64,000 nt of DNA from Physcia stellaris. Its lineage: Eukaryota > Ascomycota > Lecanoromycetes > Caliciales > Physciaceae. The translations under genes and the position numbers were made by a program. Below are positions 45,117 through 56,160 of this stretch, piece after piece (positions within the stretch are counted from its first letter, which is position 1; each line of letters starts with the position of its first letter). The stretch is taken from positions 434,001 to 498,000 of the forward strand of contig JABSSW010000008.1 in the NCBI GenBank assembly GCA_018902385.1, in the 5' to 3' direction. The notes beneath the pieces are model-generated. The model had not been told where the DNA came from. It worked only from the letters and a program-made list of their open reading frames with translations, and ran no database searches.

Positions 45117-45448
45117 ATGCAATTCCAAGTCATAGCGACTCTCATGGCTCTTTCCGCTTTGACCACGGCTTTGCCAAGTCCACTCGACACCCGGACCAAT
45201 GCGCCTAGCTGTGGCGGTGATCAAGCCGTCTGCTGCACGGGAAGCTATACCGCTGAAGGCGAGCTGATCAATAACTGCATAACCTGTATCCCCCTCTCTT
45301 TTCTTTTCCACTCATTCATCAACAGCTGAAACATGTATGTTTAGATACGCCACAGCGATCGGTTTGCTCGGTGTCGAGTAATGTCTATTGCTGCTACACA
45401 TGTGCTGAGCCGCTTGGGAGTTGCGTTGGCTGCAGCCACTTCTACTAG
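45117..45448 (+). CDS. Small secreted cysteine-rich protein, hydrophobin-like
   Basis: This is a 90-residue protein with a signal peptide (MQFQVIATLMALSALTTALP) and nine cysteines in the mature part. Exons: 45117-45285 and 45345-45448; intron 59 bp. Reading the spacing: C-x6-CC-x13-C-x9-C-x7-CC-x2-C-x6-C-x2-C, so two CC pairs separated by single cysteines, as in hydrophobins. Spacing does not match class I or class II exactly, and one extra Cys follows the second CC pair. Hydrophobins assemble into amphipathic layers on the cell wall or at air-water interfaces; that role is inferred only. A cysteine-rich effector is the main alternative. Confidence 0.6.
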
Positions 45449-45703
45449 TGGATGTCTGTCTTATGGGCTGGCGGAAGGCTGGGTGACATGCTTGTGAGTC
45501 GTGAGTGGAGGCCATTATGTGTTTTCCTAACGCACTTCTTTTGCTGACCAGAATACTCAAGGAAATAGATTAATTGGTGAACGTCGATCTAATATCTTTC
45601 GAGGGAAGGGTTTCTTAGCGAATGAATCGATGATGCTTGAACGTTGTTGAGCACGTTTCCTAATGTGTGATTTTCTTTTGCTGTATGATGTTCTAGTCGA
45701 TTG

Positions 45704-46201
45704 ATGCCACTGGGATTTCCTTGCCGTAGCAGTGGTAATACTTTAATGACCTACCAGGTACATGGCGACTTCCACAGTGACCTAATTCTATCCGTTTCCG
45801 ACTATTGCTCTCCTCAAACCCTGACCATCAATACATCTTTGACAGCCAAGAGATTAGGAAGCGTAGATAGTCTCCAGGAAGTACATTATTAGCTGCCTCA
45901 ATACGACCAAATACCCTCGGCAAAGATCTGTACCTGCCCTAATATAGCCCTAAGAGACTCCGGAAAGTTCCGTGAGCTTGGCTTGGGGAATGACATCATT
46001 GTATCCTACCCACTTGCATTCAGCCTCGGTTGTTTTATGCCAATCCACTTCAAGCCGACAGCCTTTGAGGTCATGTATCGCATCAACAAATTACATGTAC
46101 AGAACCTCACCCCAGACATGGGCAGCCCACTTGGCATTGGCGGCCCCGTCCTCAACCGCTATCAGGTTGGGCGAGTTGAACCCGAATCTTGCTGCTCATA
46201 G
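45704..46201 (+). CDS. Hypothetical protein
   Basis: I do not recognise this family. Two segments lie in the same frame, 45704-45880 and 45926-46201, and a 45-bp intron (GTACAT...AAAG) removes the stop between them. The result would be 150 residues with motifs ICTCPNIALRDSGKF and GIGGPVLNRYQVGRVEP. There is no obvious signal peptide, and an upstream exon is possible because TTCTAG precedes the ATG. Composition looks coding, but no function is proposed. Confidence 0.35.
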
Positions 46202-46452
46202 GGCGCACGCTTAAGAGTCATCTCAACATAGTTTCAACCACTTATCGCTATTTAAAAGTCACATCTTGCCTGGATAAATCCTTCCATTTGGATATAGGGA
46301 GAGGATATTTCAACAATGGAATCAGTTTCCTTTCAAAGTACACTGTTTCGAACCGAGCTAACACTGCTTTAATCGAAATCTTTGTAGCTTCAACCCAATT
46401 TACTTCTACTTCTCTTTCGCTTCCTCTTCCCGTATCGCTCGCTTCTGCAGCC

Positions 46453-47355
46453 ATGGTTCGGCCCTCTCGACTTGCCCGAACAGCCCGACGAGCCCATGAG
46501 CGACAGCAAGTAACCGCCCGGAAGGAGCGTCTAAAGAGTGGCGAGGATGGCGATGTTTTCTCCGCAACGGACACCCAAGAGATCGAGGAAGCAATGAGAG
46601 ATTCTCATGTACCTTGCAGTCAGCGGCCCGTGCGTAAACAATCGCCACGCAGCAAACTCCGCCGATTCTTGAAGAGAAATATATTCCAAGGCGATATCCT
46701 CATCGTCCCCTACCATGTTGACGTCGCTAGACTGGTAGATGATTCCAATCTAGCTGTCGAACAAAAACGATCGGTCTACTGGACCGATGCTTCTGAAGTC
46801 ATGAATCTTGGTTGCGGGATCGGCGTTGTTTATCGCTCACCTACGGCGCCGTGGGCTGAGCTTTCTTGGAGCGTTCAAGCTTCGAGAAAGACCTCCGCAC
46901 TCGAAATATATGCAATTGCAAAAGCCCTTGAAATCGCCAGGGAGCGTTGTTGTACTATGGAACTGGAACAGAGGCCGAACAGCGTGTGCGTATACTCCGA
47001 TTGCTTTGGTGCCTTGGAATATTTCCTGCGATTTGGCAAGACTTTAGCGGCGCTGAGGAGTATTCCATACGGAGAAGAATTGGTCGGGCCAGGGTTACTG
47101 GCGGCGGAAGAATTAAGCACGCTCAACATCGCGGTTGAGTTGCGGTACGTTCCCGGCCACACAGGTATCTTAGGAAATGAGAGGGCCGATCGAGCGGCAA
47201 GAAGAGGTGCGGAGCATTCGGTCGGAGCGCGAAAGGCAGGAAAGTTGATGACTCCGTGTGCGAAGCGAGGAATGTTGGGTCTGCAGGCAGCACATGCCTA
47301 TAGGCCTATTCCATGGCGTCTGCACCCAGGCACTTCAAGTGCTGGTTCAGGGTAG
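46453..47355 (+). CDS. Stand-alone RNase H-like protein
   Basis: This is a 300-residue protein with an RNase HI-type fold. The catalytic residues can all be placed: Asp112 in YWTDAS, Glu151 in SALEIYAI, Asp183 in VYSDCF and Asp246 in NERADRAA, with His236 in GHTGILGNE. These enzymes cut RNA in RNA-DNA hybrids. The sequence style resembles RNase H domains at the end of fungal non-LTR retrotransposons, but here there is no reverse transcriptase next to it and no RIP damage. It could be a domesticated copy. The start was chosen at ATG 46453, which has GCCATGG context; the frame is open further upstream to 46189. The N-terminus is Arg-rich. Confidence 0.72.
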   Translation: MVRPSRLARTARRAHERQQVTARKERLKSGEDGDVFSATDTQEIEEAMRDSHVPCSQRPVRKQSPRSKLRRFLKRNIFQGDILIVPYHVDVARLVDDSNLAVEQKRSVYWTDASEVMNLGCGIGVVYRSPTAPWAELSWSVQASRKTSALEIYAIAKALEIARERCCTMELEQRPNSVCVYSDCFGALEYFLRFGKTLAALRSIPYGEELVGPGLLAAEELSTLNIAVELRYVPGHTGILGNERADRAARRGAEHSVGARKAGKLMTPCAKRGMLGLQAAHAYRPIPWRLHPGTSSAGSG

Positions 47356-48490
47356 TATCAAGGTATGCTTAGGCGACCTTCAGCCCCGAATACAGTGCAT
47401 CATGCCAGCCTGTGGGTGCTAAGCGAACTAGCGCCTCGGATTGACGACAGCGACATATCGACGCAGAAATGTAGAAGAGGAAGACGATGGGTGGTTCGAA
47501 TCGATGATACCAATAGCAACGGAATTTGGAAAGGAACAGATAAGGAGGCTAATGCAGGAACTAATATAGGGGTCAGCGCGTCCGCCGAGTAGATGATCCT
47601 TTCGGACAGCTGGCATGAAAGCACAGCTGGCCAAGTTCGCCCCACACATCTGCCGCCCTCCCAGAACTCCGGTCTCAAGGACTCGAACCCATTACCTAAT
47701 TTCCGTCGACGCAAGGCCTCCAAGCGTCACCATTGTTCGCCCGGTGGCTTGAAAATGACATCACCTACCTTGAATCCAAAAAGGCACACGACGTGATCGT
47801 TTGGAGCGATGACCACAGGTACACAAGAATCTAGATGACGGATTCTTTTGAGAGGGGTGGCCACATGAGAGGCAGCAATATGGACACTCATCGAGAAGAT
47901 CTTGCAGTTGGGGCAGTGGGTTGTTTAATGAGCAGAACGATTTGAGTGATGGAAAGAACACAAACGAAAATGGAAGAGAAGAGACGCATTTCTGAACAGG
48001 ACACGAGGCCGGTCTGTGGAAGCTGCAAATTCCCTAGAGATCCTCCTTCCTTATGCTTCATACGCTCCGCGGTAAATGGCAAGTGCGCTCCTCGCTAGTA
48101 CCCAGGACGTTCTCCGTGCCTGACTCTATTAGGCTTTGACAACTATGGTTCAGGATTAGTCCACAACTACGCAAGAGCTGTAATTGCCTCAAAGCTGCCC
48201 CTTCCTAAGACTCACCATATCCATGGCATCAAACGGAGGTGAGCAAGGCGCTACTCCCCAACGCCTACCATCTCATCCTTTGACACAACAAAAGATTGGC
48301 TCGCATGTTAATCTGAGAGTGATTTACTGCTCGCAGATAGTTATTGCAATCTGAGAACCAAACGTTCATTCAGAGACACTCGTACTCTGCACATCGAGAG
48401 TTTCGGGACAGTCACGGCAATTTCTTTCAGGCGAACTTGCAAAGTTGATGCTGGAATATAGATTGCATTCGAATGATCTCCCAAGTTCAA
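47356..48490. other. Intergenic, nothing supported
   Basis: About 1.1 kb. Short open frames lack domains. A GGTTCGAGTCC box on the minus strand at 47679-47690 resembles a tRNA T-loop but no tRNA fold was found around it. Confidence 0.35.
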
Positions 48491-48662
48491 ACCCAGATGG
48501 ATCCAAAAGTCTCGAATCATAAATTGATTTCAATAGGAACCCAGAAGGCCAGGGTCATAAAATGACCCACACAACAAAACAGTGAATAATCAAGAGCCCA
48601 GAAGGTACCAACCATAAAATGGATCCAGAGTGGCCCGGAAGGTTCGGATCATAAGATGATCC
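48491..48662. repeat. Four degenerate repeats, each with a short hairpin
   Basis: A box like (A/G)CCC(A/G)GAAGG is followed by a small palindrome centred on CAT-AAR-ATG. Box starts: 48491, 48539, 48596 and 48633. Hairpins: GGGTCAT-AAA-ATGACCC at 48552-48568, CCAT-AAA-ATGG at 48612-48622, GGATCAT-AAG-ATGATCC at 48646-48662, and an imperfect one near 48514-48531. The arms change together between copies. Confidence 0.6.
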
Positions 48663-50928
48663 TACCCTAAAAGTTTTACTTGATCTCTTCACTGAGGAAA
48701 TGGACCATATTAGCTACATAGGTAACGACTGAAAACGCCATCATGGCAGTGCGGGCCTTATCATCAACGCTCCTTCCCAGCATTGAGATCCCCCTCCATC
48801 CCTCTTCCATCTCTTCTATCTCAACACCGGCAAGATCCCATCTCCACCATCCTACTTGTCCGTTAGCTACACATCTAATGTACTTCTCATTCCTGACCTT
48901 CATGCCCTCTCCTACCTCTCTGATCCATGCTCAAACACATATTTTATCTCGTCGAGAGACAGACAATGTATTCGGACACTCTTGGAGCTAGAATAACGGG
49001 GATAGTATATATGATGGATAAGAGAGACAAAGCATTGTCAAACGAAGATCCCTCTTGCACGTGGTGCAAAGCAAACTGTTTAATAAAAAAAGTCAATCAG
49101 CCTCAGTCTTTCTCAACCATCCATACACTTTCCTCCAGCACTAATCACCAAATCAAAATCAAAATCATTCCTATAATAACTGCACAACTGCCGGGAGCCA
49201 GATCCTCAAAGGAAGTCTACGTAGGATTCTGGTTCTTAACAACAATTGGATGCCACACTGACTTCCTCTTCCACAACGCAACTCCCCCTCGCAATCTGCA
49301 TCGAAATCTCACATAATTCACGTTCGTCGAGAATATACATGACAATCCGATGATGGATAACCAGAACATTGAGTACAAAAGCTTCCAGCAATTCCGTAAG
49401 GTAGGTAATTTTCGATCACGCCCTTGGACGGCTTGAAGTAACCATGTCCATACCAGACAGGAATTTTCTGGGGAGCCCATTTTCCATCTGATCAGGGTCC
49501 TCAGGATATGTCGTAAACGTATTTGGACAGCGATATCCGATGTATTTGCCAGCGAAATTTAGAAACCTTTGATCAATAATCTAGAGGCCGGAAGATTGCG
49601 GTTCGAAAGAGACGAAGACCTGATGGTGGCTGGATCTCCTGAACCAGATATTCTGGTCGATTACTGGCTGCAAAGGAGCGTCCCAGCAAGGAGCTGGTAT
49701 GTTGCTGCCAGCTATCGAAGCTGCAATTTGTCAAGCTTTTCGTTCAGAAGCTTATAGCGACAATTCAAGAACTGAGTGCCTTTATCGGCTTCCAATTGAT
49801 CAAAGAGTGCTTCCATTATTGTGTCTGCTCATAGTGCTATCTCCTCTCTCGACATCTCCCACTTTAGTAAAGAATGATGGAGTATCATGATCTGAGACGA
49901 TGAAGTCAATCTCGATAGCTGACTGCGAGCGTCTTTGATTTCATCCATATACGATTTATTATCCTCTAAACGTCCCTCGCCCCCTAAGCAGTATTGAACT
50001 CATGCCCACAACCATACCCATACCCACACCCCAAAACACCATCCACACCCAACATCCACCATCAACCAACCCCATTACTAGATTAATCCCCCTATCTCCA
50101 CCAACTCCACCAACACCCAAAGGAAGACAACAGTCTTGATGCAAGCTGGAAATCTATTTCAGACAGTGACTAAATTGGAAAATGGCGTGTTGCGATGAAA
50201 GTGGAATTCAAGGACAGAGCTAGACGCAGGCTTGATATAGCGCTCGAGAAGGAGGTAAAAGAGGGTCGGCGAGGTGTGTATGGTTTATTGGTGGTGGAGT
50301 TGGGGGTAGGGGTGGGGGATGCTGTGGAGTGGAGTGAAATTGGGGTGGGGGAGAGGGAGAGAGAAAGGAAGGCCAGATGCATGTAATGCTTATTCAATGT
50401 TATGAGGGGGATAGGTTGAGAGGGAGAGAGAGAAAGGAAGGTCAAAAGCATGTAATGTTGATTCAATGTTATGAGGGAGAGACCTTGACAGACGTTGAGA
50501 GATGTTGAAGAAGATGGAAATAATGCAAGAGGGCTTTGTTTCCCTTTCTCTTTTGGTGGTGACTAGCGAGTGTCGGGACAGGAGGATTAAAATCGTTCAT
50601 TGAGTTTCTTAGCTCGAGGGTTTTTCTGGAGCATTATGGGTGGATTTGGTATTTTTAACGGACGGTGAGGGGAATACGCAGTGACCGAGTCATTTCATGA
50701 TGGTGCTGTCTTGTCGCGTTCACCTGGCTGTTTGGTCAGCATAGACTTTGTTCTATGGTGTTTGTCTGTTAGCATCCTTTGAAGTGTACTAGTTGTCAAG
50801 ACGTTGGATGTTAACGGCGCCACAGATTCTCTCTGACAACGGAAATAGAGCGACGTATCTCATGATCTGATGTGATGCTATTCTGCTTTTCATGCATCGT
50901 CATCGATACATTCAATATGATAACGCGC
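48663..50928. other. Long region with no resolved gene
   Basis: Minus-strand fragments between about 49300 and 49900 look coding in several frames (for example WYGHGYFKPSKGVIENYLPYG, and a Lys-rich helix LFDQLEADKGTQFLNCRYKLL) but cannot be joined into one gene. They may be a decayed or frameshifted small protein. Direct tandem copies of a ~62-bp unit lie at 50351-50480. The rest is unremarkable. Confidence 0.35.
50351..50480. repeat. Tandem duplication of a ~62-bp unit
   Basis: Two copies begin with GAGAGGGAGAGAG and share AAGGAAGG, GCATGTAATG and TTCAATGTTATGAGGG, starting at about 50351 and 50418. Differences are a few substitutions and a 2-base insertion. Confidence 0.65.
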
Positions 50929-51516
50929 TTACCCGTGTTTGACACAAAGCATATGAAAACGACATGAAAATGATATAAAAATGACATGAAAGAAACACCA
51001 TGTTCTGCTTCGGTCCCAAGTCGGGTAATCGTAAATCTGTCGGTGTTTCCTGAAAAAATAGCACCACTTATTACCAGACCATGGGATAGTCTGGTTTCTA
51101 GATAAACTCATTCCATCTCTTCTGGCGCTCTTTCCGCTTCTCCCGGCGCTGCAGTATCCTTTACCTTGCCAACGACGCAGTAGATCGCTAGCGAAATGAT
51201 TCTCATGTCTGGTTAAACCCAGTCTAACCCCAGCCTGTGTGTTTGGAGGATATCGCTCGGGAAAGAGCCGCAATTCTAAATCTTCACCATGGCTCCAATC
51301 CGGTAGGTTCATGGGTTGAGGGACATATCTTTGAACACGATCAATCGGACAGTAAATTCTCCCTTCCTCCACGAGGGTGCTGCGATGCCACCGTAGAGCC
51401 CTTAGGAAACCCCCCTCAAGCCCAATTACGAAATCCTCCCCAAGCCGCAGGGGCTGAATCCGGAAGCTCGATCTCGATGAGAGAGCCCCGGACACTGTCA
51501 CTGCACTGACAACCAA
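50929..51516 (-). CDS. Hypothetical protein
   Basis: This is an uninterrupted 195-residue frame that I do not recognise. The first ~120 residues have coding-like composition (for example LRLGEDFVIGLEGGFLRALRW and DWSHGEDLELRLFPERYPPN), while the C-terminus is Phe/Cys-rich and may be read-through of 3' sequence. It is just downstream of the F-box-like gene on the same strand and could be a separate gene or a misjoined part of it. Confidence 0.3.
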   Translation of the reverse strand: MVVSAVTVSGALSSRSSFRIQPLRLGEDFVIGLEGGFLRALRWHRSTLVEEGRIYCPIDRVQRYVPQPMNLPDWSHGEDLELRLFPERYPPNTQAGVRLGLTRHENHFASDLLRRWQGKGYCSAGRSGKSARRDGMSLSRNQTIPWSGNKWCYFFRKHRQIYDYPTWDRSRTWCFFHVIFISFSCRFHMLCVKHG

Positions 51517-51592
51517 AAACGGACGCTGCCATTAGACAGGCGTGCCTACATCGAGGGCGTTCATCGTCGAAGAGAGATTCCATACAAGGAAA

Positions 51593-52392
51593 TTATGTGT
51601 CGAATTTCTCGGAATCCTCAAAGGTCAGACCTGCGATTTGACCAGAAATTCGTTGGAAGGCAGCTTTGGATTGCAGTCTTGTTGCGCGAGTGAATAAATG
51701 TGATGCTGCGTGGATATGATTCTCGAGCAGCCAAAAATCGTCCAACCATATGTTGTCCGTCGCTTTGCCTGTTATCAAGCACTCTGTAGCTTTCGACCAG
51801 CGCTCGTAGTCGCTGGATGGAGTCTTATGGCTGTCTGGTAGATTAATGGTCGCATTCTCAATATTGTTCACCAGTCCAGCAAATATCGCCAGTATCTGAC
51901 CAACGTCAGAGCCACAGAGATCTCCCGGTCCGTAGGGCAAGCGCATGGTGTTGTTCTCAACACCATCTGAATTCCATCGCAGGTTCTCACTCTCAATGAA
52001 AATGACCGTTAGTTAATGGATCCGTTGATACACTTTAAGCTTTTCGCAAAAATCTTGACATCCATCCAAATGTTCCACATCTCGATCGGCCAGACTTGGT
52101 TAGGAGAATATATATTTAAGGTTATGTGTTTCAATTCGTTGAGATGAGGGATGTGACCTTTGACTTTAAAGCACCACTGTGCAAATTTCTCAAAGCCGGC
52201 TGCTCTACCTGCTATGTTAAAGGAGAACGCTTTTTGATATTCCTGGATGACTTGCATTGATCCGTGACGGATCGAACGGTTGACCCCGAGTAGACCAAAT
52301 TCCGGCTCGGATGTGTTGCTAAAGCACAATGTGTATATTTGCTGCCTCAGCTCGAGTGAAAGCGATAGAAATGCGCAGGTTGAGCCGTCCAT
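51593..52392 (-). CDS. F-box-like protein (one frameshift)
   Basis: The N-terminus FLSLSLELRQQIYTLCF resembles the short fungal F-box/LPxELRxxIY motif, followed by GLLGVNRSIR, as in many fungal proteins of this type. Such proteins may recruit targets to SCF ubiquitin ligases, although most are uncharacterised. The frame stops at 52009, but it continues cleanly one frame over as LTVIFIESENLRWNSDG and then to 51593 if one C is added at about 52012. Repaired length is about 266 residues. The rest of the protein shows no known repeat domain. Confidence 0.5.
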
Positions 52393-52789
52393 AACGTCGA
52401 CAATTCTTTTTGCTGCTCTAAAAATAATCGCACAAGAGGAGATGCTCCTATAATATTCCGGAAGGAGAGATCCTTGAGTAGTTGGTTTTTCTGGAGTTGA
52501 ACGTCGACTCCTTTTTCGCTATCCGCTGCCGGCTGCCAATCTCGGTCTATTACTAGGGCTCTTTCCACCACTTGAAGACGCAACAATCTCTTAAGGGGCT
52601 ACACCTCATACTGAGTCAAAAAGTAGGCCCTCTCATCCTGGTTGTGATTTCCTTTGCCATCCTTTAGCTTTGTAGATTTCGTTCAATCGTTCGTCTCAAC
52701 ATTGAAGAACGCACTCATTAAACAGGTGCTCCACTTCAACCTTGTACTCATTGGTCACTTTTCATTTACCCGTGATTGGTGCAGCACGG
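52393..52789. other. Intergenic, nothing supported
   Basis: About 400 bp upstream of the F-box-like gene. A minus-strand frame at 52347-52586 overlaps its start and could be a leader or a shadow. Confidence 0.3.
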
Positions 52790-53374
52790 CTATTCCCTCC
52801 TGACCTCAAACAAACCTTCACTCATAGTTTTATGCCTCCCACCGCCCAACTTCTCCTTCACCGCCTTCACAGTTTCCTCTCTTAAACCCTCTTTCCGTCT
52901 CGAGAAGATGTCTATTCCCTCGGGCGTGAAAAGAGTCTTCTGAAACCAAATCACAGCCCACTCCTCCTCTATCCCTTTCCCATGCCCTTCCGTTTCTCCC
53001 TCGACGATACCGCCCGCCCCATCCAAACCCCAGTCCACGAACTCCCAATGACTACTAGCGATCTTCAACCACCCCTTCCCTCTCCAGTCCCAAGCTCCAG
53101 TATCTGCACCGCTGGCAGTATCAATGCCATGAATAGCCTTGATCTTGTCCGAATTAAGGGCTTGATACTCGACGAGATCGTCTAGGCGCAGGACTGGATC
53201 TGGCAAGGATGGATTGGTGAAAGGGAGCACGGTGTAGGTGATGCGCACGTTGCGCTTGTCTTTCCACATGGGGAGGGTGCTGTAATTCACATACCAGGTG
53301 CCTGTGAGGAAGGAGACTGGTGGGGGCGGAGTGGAGATGGGCTGGACGTCGGAGGAGGGCAGCAGAGAGGACAT
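52790..53374 (-). CDS. Calycin/lipocalin-like fungal protein
   Basis: This is an intact 194-residue single-exon protein. After a Pro-rich start it has FLTGTWYVNYSTLPMWKDKRNVRITYTVLP, which looks like the first strands of a lipocalin-type barrel (the GTW motif), then alternating strands and a basic C-terminus. Similar proteins are widespread in Pezizomycotina as I remember them, with no assigned function; small hydrophobic ligand binding is a guess. It has no signal peptide and no frameshift. It marks the beginning of the more conserved right part of the window. Confidence 0.6.
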   Translation of the reverse strand: MSSLLPSSDVQPISTPPPPVSFLTGTWYVNYSTLPMWKDKRNVRITYTVLPFTNPSLPDPVLRLDDLVEYQALNSDKIKAIHGIDTASGADTGAWDWRGKGWLKIASSHWEFVDWGLDGAGGIVEGETEGHGKGIEEEWAVIWFQKTLFTPEGIDIFSRRKEGLREETVKAVKEKLGGGRHKTMSEGLFEVRRE

Positions 53375-53794
53375 GTCGCGCAGAGAGTCACCGAGAGGAG
53401 CTCAAGTATGATAATAAATGCTGTTGGTCCAGGTTTGTCAAGCTCGAGAAACGAGATAACGGAAACGGCCACGGCAAGACTACCCGCCAGCGCGCCTAGC
53501 TCCACTCGCTTTCAGCCTTGCCCATTTCTCCGCCAGCGGAATACCCCGCAACTGCTTATCGATTGCTTACACGATCATTAAGGTGTCGCTTGCATAGATC
53601 GCGCCATGTTTAACCGTGAATTCGATCATAGATCACCATTCAGAGCCTATCAAAGCCCAATTGCTTCGAAACCGATTCGGGCGGTTGCATCATACGGAGT
53701 ATGATGAAGTAAGCATGCACCCACTGCTTAGAGCAGTCTTACCAATTATATTGGTGCTCCTAGCCGTCTCCTTCAGTTACCCCCTACCCAGCAC
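53375..53794. other. Divergent intergenic spacer
   Basis: About 420 bp between the divergent calycin-like and nitroreductase-like genes, probably a shared promoter region. No specific site is recognised. Confidence 0.35.
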
Positions 53795-54611
53795 ATGGCC
53801 ACGAAGCTCATAAAGCGCTCCATCGCACCTTCAATAACTCGCTTGCTTCCCAAGCAAAGACTTCAAGTACCCTTTCTCGCATCTCCACCGAACGTCATTT
53901 ACACCCGCACATTCAATACCTCCTTCCCCGCCATGGCCTCTCCATCTTCAGCAGCGCCCTTCCTTGACGCAGCCAAATACCGCCGCTCAGTCTACACCCT
54001 CACGCACGAGTCCCCTATCTCCAATGACCGTATCGAGGAAATTGTCAAAGATACCCTCCTCAATGTCCCCTCGGCCTTCAACAGCCAGACCACCCGCCTA
54101 GTGCTCGTGCTCGGGGATCAACACACTAAGCTGTGGGAGCTGGTGAGGGAAGTATACAAGCAGCAGTTGCCGGCGGAGAAGTTTGAGCAGGCAAATAAGC
54201 GCTTTGGCGGGTTCCAAGATGCATATGGGACGGTGCTGTGCTATGAGGATACCACTGTGGTGAGGGAATTCCAGGAGAAGTTCAAGACTTATCAAGATAA
54301 ATTTCCTGGGTGTATGTCATTCAGTCATTGGTTGCGTAAGGGGTTGGAAATATTGGCTAACAATCGCAGGGTCTGAGCAAACCAATGGCATGCACCAGTA
54401 TGTCCTCTGGACGGCTTTTGAGCAGGAGGGGCTCGGATGCAACTTGCAGCATTACAACCCGCTTATTGACGTTCGTCTCGCGACCGAATATGAGGTGCCG
54501 GAAACGTGGGAGCTGAAGGCTCAGCTTGTGTTTGGCAAGCCGACTGGGGAACATCCTGGCTCCAAGCCAAAGAATGAGATCGCGAAGTCTCTAAAGGTCT
54601 TTGGAAAATAA
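53795..54611 (+). CDS. Nitroreductase-family protein, HBN1/FRM2-like
   Basis: This is an FMN-dependent nitroreductase-like protein of the yeast HBN1/FRM2 type, linked in yeast to oxidative and fatty-acid stress. Exons: 53795-54311 and 54370-54611; intron 58 bp, with the donor chosen at GGGT|GTATGT so that FPGWSEQTNGMHQYV is restored. Landmarks are YRRSVYTLTHESPISNDRI at the N-terminal flavin-binding part, SAFNSQTTRLVLVLGDQH, and GLGCNLQHYNPLID. It has 252 residues. The first ~46 residues are basic and Ser/Leu-rich like a mitochondrial targeting sequence, and an internal ATG (MASPSS) could give a cytosolic form. No frameshift. Confidence 0.85.
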
Positions 54612-54949
54612 AGACGAGTGGGGCAAGCCTTTAAGAAGAGAAGAACACGACGACGGGTTCATGACGGATAAAAATGCAAGGCTCGAAGCTTATGAGAAAA
54701 CAATCGACCTGAGTTGTAGACCAGCTCGAGACACAACGCGAACGGGTAGCCCCTTGGAAATATAAAAATGCATTTAATGCCTGCCAGAGACTGCCTTTCC
54801 ATCCATCACATGGTTGTTATTCTGCATGTGAGGTCTCGATTCTCTTTTAGGTATCATCGAGACGCCTGAGCTCCATAGTATTCATGCAGTAAAATAATGC
54901 CACATCATGAGCGCCGAAGCTTCTCTGATCGTATCCCGTAAACTCCCAC
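54612..54949. other. Convergent 3' spacer
   Basis: About 340 bp between the 3' ends of the nitroreductase and YAF9 genes, with nothing further recognised. Confidence 0.4.
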
Positions 54950-55862
54950 TCATTTCTTATTAAGCTCAGCCATCACCCTCTCCCTCTCCGCCAATTTCCC
55001 CCTCTCCTCCCCAATCAGTCTCTCAACCGTCTTCTTCGCTTCCCTCAGTCGATCAATCTCCGCCCCCTCAGCCCTCTGACTAAACGGATTATCCGGCGTA
55101 TCCCCAACCGGCAACTCGGCCGTCCTCTCCCCTCTCTTCAGCCCTCCCTTCCCCTTACTCTTCCCCCTCGGCGGCCCACTAGTCATAACCTCAAACAGCG
55201 TCTCGGTCGGCTCATTGAACAGAATCTCCTCATAGCTCTGACTGCCCACGACCTCCCTCCTCGCCTTCTTGGCCTCCACATCGCCCTCCCACGGATGCAA
55301 GCGCAGGAAATGCCAAATCGTCTGCGGCTTCTCCGCCGCTTCGGGCACAAAGTACATTTTGATCTGGACCTCGAATTCGCCCCAGCCGGTCTCGGTCACT
55401 TCGAAGGGCGGCGCCTCGATCGTGCGCAGGGAATTGGGGTAGGTCTCGTGTAGCTTGAATTGCACTTTGCGGAGCCAGTAGGAGATGTCTTCGCCGTCGA
55501 CGCCGCGCACGTAGACGGACCATTGGTGCGTGTGGTCTGGGTTTATGCCGGCGGGGCGGTTGGCCGGGTCGAAGAGTTTGGCGATGCTGCCGTAGACTGT
55601 GGGGATGGGTGAGCTCGGTCGCGTTTGGGAGGAAGGGAGAGGTGGGGAGGAGGGGATTTACCGAAGGGTCGGTAGATGGAGATGCCCTGGACTCGGGGGA
55701 CGCGGTTGTTAGCATATTTTCGTGCGTAGGGACTCGACATGGTGCTGTGATCTGGTGCGACGGTGGGAGTCGGTGGGACGTCTGGGGTAGTCATATGATT
55801 TGGATAGCTATGCGTAGGGATTTGCTTACCTTGACGCGCTTCAGGCTGGCTGTGGTAGGCAT
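54950..55862 (-). CDS. YAF9: YEATS-domain protein YAF9, SWR1/NuA4 subunit
   Basis: YAF9 reads acylated histone lysines and is shared by the SWR1 remodeller and NuA4 acetyltransferase in the nucleus. Exons (minus): 55862-55830, 55686-55662 and 55596-54950; introns 143 and 65 bp. The first exon encodes only [11 protein letters not shown], as in fungal orthologues, and the second only GISIYRPF, so the short exons are supported by conservation. The YEATS core is visible: [50 protein letters not shown] and the IKMYF strand. The C-terminal coiled coil is Glu/Arg-rich. It has about 234 residues, intact. This is a core gene and a useful synteny anchor. Confidence 0.93.
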
Positions 55863-56160
55863 GGTGTGTTTAGGCAGGTGCAATTCACTCTGCGCTCTTC
55901 ACCATCGTCGGACTATTGGGAAGGTGAACCTCGGATCATTCTGGTATCGTGCTCATAAGAACGGCGAGCTAACGAGACTTAAATACCAGCACACTTTGGG
56001 GAAGTTTTAAGTTTCTAAGGGTTGGAAAGCTAAAGCTCTCGATCACAGTTGTTTTAAAGATCGTGGACGGTCTGACGGGATGCCGCAAGTGCCCGTAGAC
56101 TCGTTCCGAATTCGCACTCAAACAAGGACACCACCAAATCAATTGACTTACTCCCTTGAA

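Noticed and set aside
47679-47690. GGTTCGAGTCC on the minus strand, like a tRNA T-loop (B box)
   Set aside because: The T-stem does not pair, and no acceptor or anticodon arms can be built around it.
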